Shown piece by piece: positions 45,163 through 55,808 of a stretch of DNA of 64,000 nt. Both the position numbers and the translations under genes were made by a program. The stretch lies in assembly GCA_947172415.1 (NCBI GenBank), contig OX359193.1:6442501-6506500 (forward strand), in the 5' to 3' direction. Source of the DNA: Chondrosia reniformis (taxonomy: Eukaryota; Porifera; Demospongiae; Chondrillida; Chondrillidae). The notes under the pieces are model-generated. The model searched no databases and had not been told where the DNA came from. It saw only the letters and a list, made by a program, of their open reading frames with translations. How positions within the stretch are numbered: the stretch's first letter is position 1; the number at the start of each line of letters is the position of its first letter.

Positions 45163-47343
45163 TCATCGCAGTGTTCCACTAGGAGGGCATAGCATTGAAT
45201 CAAAGCCACTTTGACTTGCATCAGAAACTACAGGATCAAAACACTTCCATATCCGCAGTGTTTCATCAGCCCCAGCAGTGGCCACCATAGAGCCACATGG
45301 GCTCCGGACCATCTTGAGAACACGGCCCTGATGTCCACTGAGATCAGTTACTTTCTCAAGGCTGTGTCCGTTCCAAATTGACAACTGGTAATCGGGAGAT
45401 CCATGGCTTGTAATTATTTCTTTGTTGGCTTTAGACCATATCACTGCAGTTACCTAAAGTTGACAAAATAACAATCACATTTGAGTGTGGCTTACAAAAC
45501 ATTAGCTTGATAGGTAAGTATACATGTAAAATGGAGCCTATCTATATGTAGGACTTAATTTTCTGGCTGCATACGTAAGATAATGACCTGATCAGGGTCC
45601 AAAAGTACATAACTAGTAATTTAAGGACTCAATTAAAGCAAAAGTTTAAGCAGGCAAACGATGTGACCATCCATAGATTCCACTGTATTCCACAATATCA
45701 ACCTTATGTGCCTCACCTGTGATTCTGTGTCTACTTGATTGACACAGCAACCTGTACATATGTTCCAGAGCCTCAAGTGTTTGTCTGCTTCACCAGCTCC
45801 GGTTGCTAGGAGATTACTCTGCCATGGGCACCATGCCAGACCCTTCACTGCAGCACAATGATCTAGCACCACCGACGGCTTCTCCAGACTGTCTTGAGGC
45901 CAAACACAGACTGTGTTATCATTACTACCGCTAGCTAGGAAGAGTCCATCTCGAGACCACTTTAGTCCACAGACCTCTTTATCATGCTTCAATGATCGAT
46001 TTATAACATTGTCCTTTTTCCTGACATCGTGATGTAAGATGATACCATCCCTTGAGCCACTATATGGACAGATGTGAGCAATCAGTGTATTATAACTGGT
46101 TTAAACGGCACAATAGCCAATGAGTACATCAATAGGAATTCTTGTGCTACATACACAGTATACCTATACTGGTTGCTCAATAAATATGTACATATGCTAT
46201 ATATAGTAACTCTATAAATTGACAAAGCATGTTTTAGTTTAAATGATCCTCAGCAACTAATACTTCGAACTTAAAGATGCTCTAAAAGTTGAAAAATGAT
46301 CCTTTCAAAAGATAACTAATACTATTCTCTAAGCCAACAAACAAACAGTATCAATTCAAAGCATGCCTTATAATATATACAATCGATTATAAAGTGAGCT
46401 ACAACTCCGTTTGAACTATATAGCACTGGAAAGAGCATGTATTAAACAGAAAGCACTTGCAATCACCTTGACAGGAGGTGTTGCCTCCATGACATAGCGC
46501 CAACCCTAGCCTCATGTCCACCCATCACTCTCAGTCTCTTCTTCTTTGAGATGTCCCAAATATGGACCTCTTTGCTAGTCGTGCCTACGGCTATGTATGA
46601 CCCCGCCTTGCCCCACGACACTGAGGAGATGTAGTGCTCATCACCTTTTAAGTGGAACAGCTCTTCAACTGAACCATCATTGGAATTCATCATGTATACA
46701 CTGCTCCCTAAGGCTATTGCAAGTACGTTTGACCTACTCCAGTCAATCAGATTCAGATCTAAAATATGGGAAAACAGACAAACTGTAATATAATATATGT
46801 GCCCTTGTGTATATATGTTACTCGTGAGATCAACCACGACTTACAGTAATCATCCACAAATCCGGGAGCATCAAGAATCTTTTCTGGTTCTTTTGAAATC
46901 ACTCTTTGTGGCCTCGCCTTCTTCGTTCTACTGACGGGACCGCCGCTTTGGATCCGCATCTCACTCGGTGTCTTGATTGCCGAGGCGCTGGTATTGAAGT
47001 TTTCTGACGTGGAAATGGATAACACGCTTTTCTGAGCCTTTTCTCCTGTCATTTGCGTGTAGAGATAACGCTGGTATTCCTGAGTTCCGGGACTGTCTTT
47101 ATCAGCCTTGCCCGTGAGGAGGAAGGATCCTTGCTGTACATTGGAGGCGCTTCTCTGTGGAACAAATCGGTCTACCGCACAACTTGCAGGAGTCGTGTGT
47201 GTAGAGTTAGAAGGGACTGTACTCGGCGTAAATGTTCTCCCAGGTGACTTTAAGCCCCATCGAGGAGTCTGCTTCTTGCATGACAGTTGTTGCAATCCGA
47301 AATAGTTATTTATGTCCTTTTGAGTAATTTTAGTATCAGCCAT
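45163..47343 (-). CDS. CDC20: CDC20 anaphase-promoting complex activator
   Basis: Four exons: 46845-47343, 46467-46758, 45717-46059, 45163-45453, phase-matched, 474 residues (human 499). The N-terminus holds the C-box DRFVPQR at residues 58-64, which docks on APC/C. Next is the boundary ILDAPGFVDDYYLNLIDWS, then seven WD40 blades, including YISSVSWGKAGSYIAVGT, VCGLKWSRDGLFLASGSNDN, WCPWQSNLLATG and VATAGADETLRIWKC. It recruits D-box and KEN-box substrates at the metaphase-anaphase transition and is the spindle-checkpoint target. The extreme C-terminus reads GTLR rather than the usual Ile-Arg tail. The EYISSVAW/DAP..DDYYLNL features favour CDC20 over FZR1/CDH1. It shares a 152-bp divergent promoter with TRNAU1AP. 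Confidence 0.93.
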
Positions 47344-47495
47344 TCTCTTAGAAATCAAGGTTTGACGATCGGATGAATGATGAGCGATAAATTTAAAATT
47401 GAAATAAATTTGAATTTTCGAGCTTTCCCTCCTTAAAATGGCGTCTTAGCAACAGTTTTAGCATTGGCGGAATTCCCCATGAAAAGGCTGAAAAA
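47344..47495. promoter_or_regulatory. Divergent promoter between CDC20 and TRNAU1AP
   Basis: 152 bp between the two divergent ATGs. It contains TTTAAATTTGAAATAAATTTGAA-like AT-rich sequence near CDC20 and a GGCGTC/ATGGCG-type region on the TRNAU1AP side. The word TTTAAAATTGAAA resembles a CHR/E2F-poor cell-cycle promoter only loosely, so no site is claimed. Confidence 0.5.
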
Positions 47496-50288
47496 ATGGC
47501 GGCCATTCCACCAAACTGTGATCCATGCAAATTATGGATGGGAGATGTGAGAAATATAAGAAATACCTTTTGCTACTTGTGAACTTACTACATGAAGTTC
47601 TTACCTTTTATATATGTAGTTAGAATCCAGTATGGATGAAGCGTTTATCAGGAAAGCTTTTGATGAATTGCGATACGAAGTTGTTTCAATCAAAATGGGC
47701 AAAAGTCAAGGTGTAGGGTAGGTAGAGAATGGAACGCCAAATTGAATACGCAATAATATGCTTTCTTGACCTTTTCAGGCAATCTCCTCGATACTGCTTT
47801 CTTGAATTTCCTTCAACCATGCATGCAAGGGAAGTATTAGAAAAGTTGAACCAACAAATAATACCGGGGACAAACCATGTAAGGGTTATATCTCCTGTTC
47901 CTCGTTTGTATACTGCCTGACTGAAGTATCTGACCTTTGCAGACTAGAAGGTTTAAGCTGAACTGGGCCAGTAAACCCGTCGACAGTGGGTAAGTGTCAT
48001 CTACCACAGGCCCTGCGTATGTGTAATGTAAACCAGCAGTCATTCAGTCAATGTTGTAGTTCTGTACATGTGTTGGTTGTGCAAATGAGACGTTGTTTTT
48101 GTTACATTTTGCAGTACCTTGGAATATCATGCGTATGTTGGGAACCTTTCCTTTGATGTCACTGCTCAAGAGTTACTTGTGAGTGGGAGCACTTTGTGAC
48201 TTTACATAATCTAACTCTCTGTATATTTGTTTAGGAGTTTTTCCAAAAGAACTACAGTTCTGTTCGTCTAGTGAGGAGTAAGTGGATATGGACTGTTATA
48301 ATGTTGGTTATCTCACCATGGAATGTGTTTATCATCTGTAAACACTACTGACACAATTACACAATTTTCTATACATTGCAATCAACAACTTGTTGATGTT
48401 ATATTATCATTATTATCTGGGACCACCGTAAAGCAGCCAATAGTTAATATGATCTCCAGGCTAAATAATGTCTTTTGAATTGAATTGAGTCTCTTACTGA
48501 TGCATAGTTGTAGAAGATGAGAAAGGATGCAGTAAAGGTTATGGATTTGTACGTTTTCTTGATCCTGAGGAAAGGGATCGATGTATCAATGAGTTGGATG
48601 GCTTTACTTTTGTCGGCAACAAGCCAGTCTCAGTCAAGAAGGCAAATCCTCAACAGGGACAAGACATGTAAGAAGTCAAAGCCATGTTCTAATGCTTTTT
48701 GTATGCACCACTAGACTAATAATAATACTGCACATAATGGAAGTTATTCCTATATAAAGTGAGGTATTGTTATCCTACTGGTCTCACAGTATGCATTCAC
48801 TAGTAACCATAACTGAATTGTGTACATGAATAATCTAAAACACAATTTGTCCTAAGACATGGTTGACATCACTATGAGGCTTTGGAAAATACTTAGAAGC
48901 TTGTTATTAAGGGAATGCCATGTATTGTACTGGAACCTAATGCTTGTCATTGGCAAGGCCAACCCCGTTAGCATGTCACATGCCACGGATTACATTTTAA
49001 TTGCCAGCTTGTCTCCTAAAAGCAATTAAATTAGACTTAGTCTAGAAAACCTTAAACAACCTTTTCACCATATAATACATATTATGTAATGTACTTCTTG
49101 TATAGAATATCTTTGAAACACACATACTGTACCTGTGCATTGTACATACATGAATATGCTACTTGTTATTATCATTGTATGTATATTGTGGATGATGCAC
49201 ACAGTAACCTAACACTTTGGAGATGTACGTTCATCTTTGTACGTACGTGCCTTTCAAGACAACTGAACTGTTGCAATTTCCAAGTATGTAACTGTTCCTT
49301 CTCTTCTTCACGTTTTTAAATTTAACTTTACTGAAACTGGTCCCATCTTGTCTAACAGGATGTCAGGAGATTTAGATCCTCTAACCTACTCATTTGGCGG
49401 CTATCCCTACGGAGGGAGTGTTGGAGCTTATACTGCTGCCAACCTCTATGGCTATTACAGTCAGTACGGAAGCACAGCTGTTGGAGTGAGTAATGCCCTC
49501 TTCTGTACTCTTGTATAGTGTGCATATGCCAGGAATAGGAGCACAAGTGGCATCCATATTTCCTGCATCGTCGGCCATATTTCCTGTATCTGCTGTCATA
49601 TATATAACCTGCATTGGTGGTCTATATAGACTTAAAAATTTAATTTAACCTTTTACTTATAAACTGCTTACAAGTGTTGTTTGAATATCATTAAAATTTA
49701 GCACATTGCTATAGCACAACCTATAGCGCTATGTGCTTCTTTCTCCCTGTAATGTGTTGAGTTGTGTTGTGTTGTGTTGAGTTGTGTTGTGTTGTGTTGT
49801 GTTGTGTTGTGTTGTGTTGTGTTGTGTTCTGTTGTGTTGTGTTGTGTTGTGTGAGTACTACTGTGATGCCTTATAACTCTGTTTGGTGTACAGAACGAGC
49901 AGCTCCCCTTTAATGGACTGCCTTTACAGGACCAATCTGTAGTTCAAGCGGTTAGTGCTAGTCCTCTACCTCCGCAGCCTCCAATGACCTCCCCACCCCA
50001 GCCAGATGAGGGGACACCCACAAGAGCTACTGGTGCCCCCACTGTCAGAACTGAAGCAGAAGACTCAATAGAGCAGGCTAATGCTGAGCTATTTTCAGTT
50101 GAAAGGGTACACTAATACACCACATATGGTATATGGTATAAGTGTGTATGGTATATGTACATACGTACGTATGGATACAAGTGCTAGACTTACTCAATGT
50201 GTTTGCATTCGTACTGCAGAGATTATTCCAAGAGATGCAGAAAACAAAATGGAATATTTTGTATTTAAGTGCATTGAAGCTCCAATAA
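47496..50288 (+). CDS. TRNAU1AP: tRNA-Sec associated RNA-binding protein (SECp43)
   Basis: Ten exons: 47496-47546, 47620-47717, 47779-47878, 47943-47989, 48115-48178, 48235-48277, 48508-48667, 49359-49485, 49894-50106, 50220-50288; about 323 residues. RRM1 has RNP2 KLWMGDLE and RNP1-like RYCFLEF. The stretch TRRFKLNWASKPVDSG joins it to RRM2 (HAYVGNLSFDVT; SKGYGFVRFLDPEE). A Tyr/Gly-rich tail (YGYYSQYG) follows, then an acidic helical end. The double RRM with WMGDLE...MDE..I..AF and RFKLNWA matches TRNAU1AP/SECp43, which associates with tRNA-Sec and supports Sec incorporation and tRNA-Sec methylation. The last intron is less certain; without it the frame ends at 50115. AATAAA overlaps the predicted stop. 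Confidence 0.88.
49757..49852. repeat. (TGTTG)n microsatellite
   Basis: About 19 units of GTTGT with occasional GAGTT variants, in intron 8 of TRNAU1AP. Confidence 0.97.
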
Positions 50289-50344
50289 AGAGAAACATTT
50301 TTAATTTAATGAAAAAAATGTTAAACATTATTGAAATTTGTGTT

Positions 50345-51079
50345 TAGTTTAAGTTTGCATTATGTATAATGTATGTACAAACATTTGGCTATAATGTACA
50401 ATGCATTGTAACTGTGGTCCTTTAGGTCACATGATGACCACATGACCTTATATATATATTCCAATCGTGGCATGCAAGCAGATTAGCTGATTAAAGTGCA
50501 TAGAACATGGCATCGTTTGTAATACATAGTACATAGTACATATATATAGTATATCATCAGATCTCTGGTGTGAAGAAATGTACTGGTAAATTCAGTAAAG
50601 GCTAGCAAATTGGTCTTTAATGGTATATCACAGCTGTTTGAAGGAAAATATATTACTCAAGGCATGATATCAATGATCAAGGTTGACAATGATCTCAGCC
50701 AGATCGACTTAGGTATCCTGTCTATAATGTGCTGGTGCCACTTGTGTCAGGTGAAGGTATATACACGTGAGGACCTCTTGCATATACTGCAGGTGAATAT
50801 ATGAACAGCCTTTATGTCATGTGTACAGAGTACTAGCAAGCTATAAGTTGTCCCTTCATAATTAGTAGCTTGTTTAATGGTTGATATTATATCCTTATGT
50901 GTATATAGGCAATTAAAGCTGTATATTTGCAATAATATCTATTATACTCTATATATATACATAACTCATAAGCATCAAGACAAGTAAATGCATAAACTAA
51001 TGGAATCACAGTTTTCTAGTAACTATTTCATCTCTAAAGTCTATAGACTATACGTAGTAGTTCACTTTCTCTTATTGGC
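50345..51079. other. Intergenic between convergent TRNAU1AP and four-TM gene A
   Basis: AT-rich, with TATATATATT and TACATAGTACATAG tracts. A frame at 50610-50804 has no recognisable content. No RNA gene or promoter identified. Confidence 0.55.
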
Positions 51080-52874
51080 TCAAGCCTCATCTGCTTTCTC
51101 ATTATCAGTTGGAGGAACCAGCAGCTTTTGATCTACAGGCACAGTGGGGCCTGGCATGGAGTATCCAGTATATGGGACTTGCTGAAGTGGCATGTGGTAA
51201 GGCTGGTTGGTGACAGTAGTCATATAAGTGGTGGTAGGAACAGTGTTGGCTACGGGTAATGGTGCAGCTTGTTCAGGAGAACTCTGGCAGCAGTACATGA
51301 TTGAAGCAATCAGAAGCAGCACAGAGGAAGGGATCTGCAAACCAGCAACAATACAATACAAAGAGTGCTGCTAGAGATATATACAACTACTATATACACT
51401 CTTGCATAAACATTACACAGGTATATATTCAATACCATCTTCCTGTAGATATAATTGGCATACATGTGCGGCTAAGGGATTTAAAACATTAACAAATAAG
51501 TAAATAAAATGTGATTATTACATCAAAAGGAAATTGAAACCTGCACAATAATAGTGAATCCATATATATTGAGGGAGTTACATAACTTCCTCAATGTAAA
51601 ACACTACTGAAATCAAAACCATATTTACTACAAGTTATGTGTACATACAGTACATAAGGTGACCCAGGCAATATAGAATAGACTGAAAAGTTCTGTCCTT
51701 TATGAGGAAATCCTATAAAGCTTTCAATAAGGATACAATTTCTATAGCTATGAAATAATTGATAGCCCAGGTTATCTAAAACATATGGATACACTTAACA
51801 AGGCTGGAGCCAGAACAATTGATTGGTATGGTATGAGTATAATGCATATATACACAGAATAGTCACCAGACCCCCCCACACACACCTCCACAGTGTCTAT
51901 GTAAGCTATATCAATGATATAGTTGGCTTACCATTGTAATGCCAGTGATAACAGTTCCTGCACAGAAGAGGTTTAGTAGGTGATAATTGACATTAAAAGT
52001 GGCCAATGCTATAATAGCAGCATATATCCCAAATCCTAGGTAGAGAGCTACTCCTTCTATGTAAAACTCCAGGATTCCTATTGCAACCCAAATCAGGCAG
52101 ATCTACAATGAACTAGCTAAGGCTCTTACAAGTGAATCATCAACTTGCAAACAAGTGTATATTAGATGTTTTTTCTAACTGCGCCAACTTATCTTTGAGG
52201 TGTTTAGTCTTTAAGCATCTAGAGATGCAGTTTGCAGATTCTCAAGAAACAAACTGCGTCACTATAGATGCTCAAAAGACTAAAATGATCAATCACATAG
52301 ATATGTACTTAGAATTGGAGCTATGAGAATTTTTGAATATAATTAGCTAGGATACAATAACTATGATCAGCGGATTGGCCCCTTCATCACGGTGTCCATA
52401 GCAACACATGACAAGGACTAGGACTGCAGTCATGAGACCCATCTGCAGAGCAACCAGGATTGGCCAAGATATTACAACACCACTTGCATAGTTTAGACCA
52501 TTGCCAGGATTTTGAAGATTTTCACCAAATCCTTGTCTGTAAGATTGATGATTGATTTAAAAGAAAGAAACTTTAATTAATAAATTAGACCAACAGTATT
52601 TCACACATATACTATTCCATGAAATATAGGTATACATCATAGTGGATCAGCTACGTATAAGCTAAACAAATGTATATAGTAATCTTCTTACATTATTCCA
52701 CTCCCGAGTCCTCCTCCGAGGAACAAGCTCCAGCCAATGAAGGTAACCACAAGGCTGACAATAGCCTGTTTGTCATAGAGAGAGGTTAAGATAGACTATT
52801 TTGAGGAATATTAATTTGAATACAGCTAATATTGAACTTACAAGAATACTGATGACAAGAATAGGAGTCTTCAT
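51080..52874 (-). CDS. Four-TM membrane protein, paralog A
   Basis: Five exons: 52842-52874, 52692-52765, 52356-52536, 51932-52102, 51080-51334; 237 residues. Four hydrophobic helices: VISILAIVSLVVTFIGWSLF, ISWPILVALQMGLMTAVLVL, ICLIWVAIGILEFYIEGVAL, and a fourth after the conserved stretch NYHLLNLFCAGTVITG (IPSSVLLLIASIMYC). The cytosolic-looking C-terminal tail of about 60 residues is Pro/Thr/Gln-rich (PYTGYSMPGPTVPV). N- and C-termini are probably both inside. The layout resembles MARVEL- or tetraspan-type proteins, but I see no diagnostic signature and assign no function. Same exon phases and sizes as paralog B, 0.4 kb further on, so the two are tandem duplicates. Confidence 0.82.
52128..52325. 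repeat. Imperfect hairpin element in paralog A intron 3 (relatives near 54000 and 55160)
   Basis: TTTAGTCTTTAAGCATCTAG and, inverted, CTATAGATGCTCAAAAGACT flank a central ATGCAGTTTG/CAAACTGCG pairing. Pieces of the same sequence (TTCTAACTGC.TCGAACTTAT; TAGTCTTTTGAGCACCTAGA; CGCAGTTTGTC) recur at about 53995-54060 and 55165-55260 around paralog B. Likely a small MITE family. Confidence 0.6.
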
Positions 52875-53280
52875 CTGCTAACACTCGTCTCGGTCTATAT
52901 ATATGATGTACACAATTGAGAGCTAGATGAGAGAAAATATTCGGATCCTTATATAACCAAACCTCTAAAAAGGTTACATACCTTTATATATTTATATTGT
53001 ACACATGTTCCCTGCAAAGCTACTTGGCATGTGGTCATGATTTAGTCATAATATGAGTTATGTAGGAGGCGCATGCGGTTGGCACTTGCAGCACATACAT
53101 GTGGACAGCGTGCAACGCCCACAGTAAGAAATTACCAAAAAGGGGAAACAATTTAGTTACATGTACTATAATCATACAAATCAAATGTAATAAAGTTGGA
53201 TCAGTTTGAAAAAAATGCACGCATTACAGAACTACAGTAGGTTATATAATAATGATATATCATGCTCAGTCCAGCTCTGG

Positions 53281-55415
53281 CTAGGCGAGAGGCTTGTATT
53301 CATAGTTGGCCATCTGAGGACCACTGAAGGTGTTAGGCTGGACGAATTGTTGTCCAGCACCCATGGCAGGGACTGGGACGTATCCTGTTGCCATGGCATA
53401 ACCACCAATGGGGACAGGGGTGTATCCAGGAGGAGGCATCTGTTGCATCGGGACAGAAGGCTGTACAGTAACAGCTGTCATTGTAGTGACACCTGGAGTG
53501 ACTATGGCAAGAGTTTGTGGTGGTGCAGGCTTGCTTTGGGAACAGTACATGATTGAAGAAGCAAGCAGCATGACACAGGCTGGAATCTAAAGAAGTAGCA
53601 AGAGAAGGGTAAAGGAGAAATAGGCAATGCATTAAAGACTGTATTAATACTATGCAGGTAACATCTGCCTATATAGTACTAAATTAACATTAAAATGACA
53701 TTAAACTCAACATGTTTATATCAACTGCTTACTAGTGAGACTCCAGTGATTACAGTACCAGCACAAAAGAGGTTTAACAGGTGATAATGCAGTCCCAGGG
53801 TGGCAAAAGTTGAGATTGCAAACCAGATTCCCAATCCAATATAGAAGGCCACGCCTTCAATATAGATCCCTATGAGGGCAATGAGTGTCCATGCTAGGGA
53901 GATCTAGTGCAAAAATGTCAAGGAATTTCCCAATTTATATAAATACATACACACATGAAATGTGCCTACATAATATAAATTAATTCTGATAACGAACAGA
54001 TATATATGAGATGATTCATATCTAGTCTTTTGAGCACCTAGAGACACAAGTCTTTGGGAGTCAGGGTTGAAACATGAAATCACTGACACTATCACTTTAT
54101 AAATATTTGTGATCTAAATTGTGCCTCAGAAAGCTGATAACTACAACCAGCTGTCTAATTCAATTTTCAGTTACGTATGTATGACTTCTTTTTCCTGTAA
54201 AGTGGTTAAACTTGTGGTATGACCATTACTATGATTTGCACATTATTCATGACTATTCCGTAAGACAAGGCAGAAAACTTTTTTTTAACCTCAAAGGATA
54301 CAGTAAGAACAACACCAATATTGGCCTCTCCATTGCGACTAGTACATCTACAGACTGACAGGAAGAGCACGATGAACATGAGGATGATCTCCACGGCAAC
54401 CAGCACAATCCAAGAGACTACCACTTCTCCACTGAATTCCGGGTCTAAATACAGCAATTGGCTAAAAGGAGATGAAAACAACTATGAAGTTACTGGCATG
54501 TAATTGAGCACTATGCAAAATGTCTGTATCCATCCTCATGAAGCATTGTCTGACACCAACAGATTAAGGTCATAAAAGTTAAATCAAAGGTATATCAGCA
54601 CAGCCTCTTTAGGTTGCCATGGACACATTACACAACCACAGGCTGTTACATGCACTCACATTAACTGGCTCCCCAGCCCCCCACCAAGGAATAGGATCAA
54701 TCCTAGAAGTGCTACAATCAAAAGCACACCAGTCTATAGTAGATGTGAGTAACATTTGGTATGAGAGAGAGGAAGAGAGAGAGAGAGAGGAAGAGGGAGA
54801 GGGGGGAGGGAGAGAGACATGTAAGATGAGATTAGAAGTGAATAGTAATCAACATGCACCAGTAAAAACAGTATGGGTACTCCTTAATTGTGTAATACTA
54901 ATCTGTTTTGTATTTTTACATACTGTTATTATAGCTACAATTGGGATATAGTAAAGGTAGAGTAGGCTGTATAATCTATGTTGCTTAACAACTTGAGAAA
55001 AATAACATTTTCTATATAGTAGCCAAGAAATAAGAAGAGACAAAATTGTAACGTACAGAACATTTCACTACAGATTAGTCAAGTATGTAGATATTGAAAT
55101 ATTAAAATCATAAAAGCCCTCCGAGGTTTATTAGAATACCTTCAATAATTAAATTGATAATAGAATAAGGATTTCTTCTAACTGCATCGAACTTATTTTT
55201 AAGATGGTACATCATTCAACTTTTGAGTGTTTAAAAACGCAGTTTGTCTTGGTAAATTTTTCTATATACCAACTCAAAGATCTTAAAACATCAGCGAAGA
55301 GAAATCTAACGAACTACCAGGGAGATTCTGGGCGAACAATATTGTCTTATAAAAACAAAGTTCATTTTACAAACTAACTTACAATAACTCCAACTATTAA
55401 CGACGAATTCTTCAT
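53281..55415 (-). CDS. Four-TM membrane protein, paralog B
   Basis: Five exons: 55383-55415, 54660-54733, 54290-54461, 53733-53903, 53281-53586; 251 residues. Helices are ITGVLLIVALLGLILFLGG, VVSWIVLVAVEIILMFIVLF, ISLAWTLIALIGIYIEGVAF and IPACVMLLASSIMYC, with the conserved block YHLLNLFCAGTVITG shared with paralog A. The C-terminal tail is Pro/Gly/Tyr-rich (PPPGYTPVPIGGYAMATGYV), with PPxY-like potential to bind WW or Nedd4-type domains (inference). Exon 1 encodes only 11 residues in both paralogs (MKNSSLIVGVI here). The upstream region 55420-55530 is the likely promoter. Confidence 0.85.
54762..54816. repeat. (GA)n-rich microsatellite
   Basis: GAGAGAGGAAGAGAGAGAGA followed by GGAAGAGGGAGAGG-type purines in intron 1 of paralog B. 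Confidence 0.95.
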
Positions 55416-55808
55416 CTTGAACGTAACGATGTAATGTACTCTTCCTTCTTGTCGCTTTATGTGGTCGGAAAGTGATCACGCGCACTGACGTCAGTCTGAC
55501 ATATATGCAGCAACTAAATTGAAACTTTTTTGTGCAACTTTAAATGTAGACTATCGTTTGTATTTGTTCTCTATCGATATATACACACGGTAAGATAACA
55601 GGCCTGCAGTTGACTGCTGATCGGATAGGAGATTGCAGGAAGAGAGTTAGGTCAAAGGACTCCGAATTCACGGTTACGAAACCGGTTTCGGATTAGGGGA
55701 ACTCACAAGTGGGGGCGTGGTTACACTCTAGATCTTTCCCCTAAGTAGATTGATCTTGCCTAGAGGTAGTCGCTAATACGGAAAGATATTCAAGCAGTAG
55801 TAACAGAA

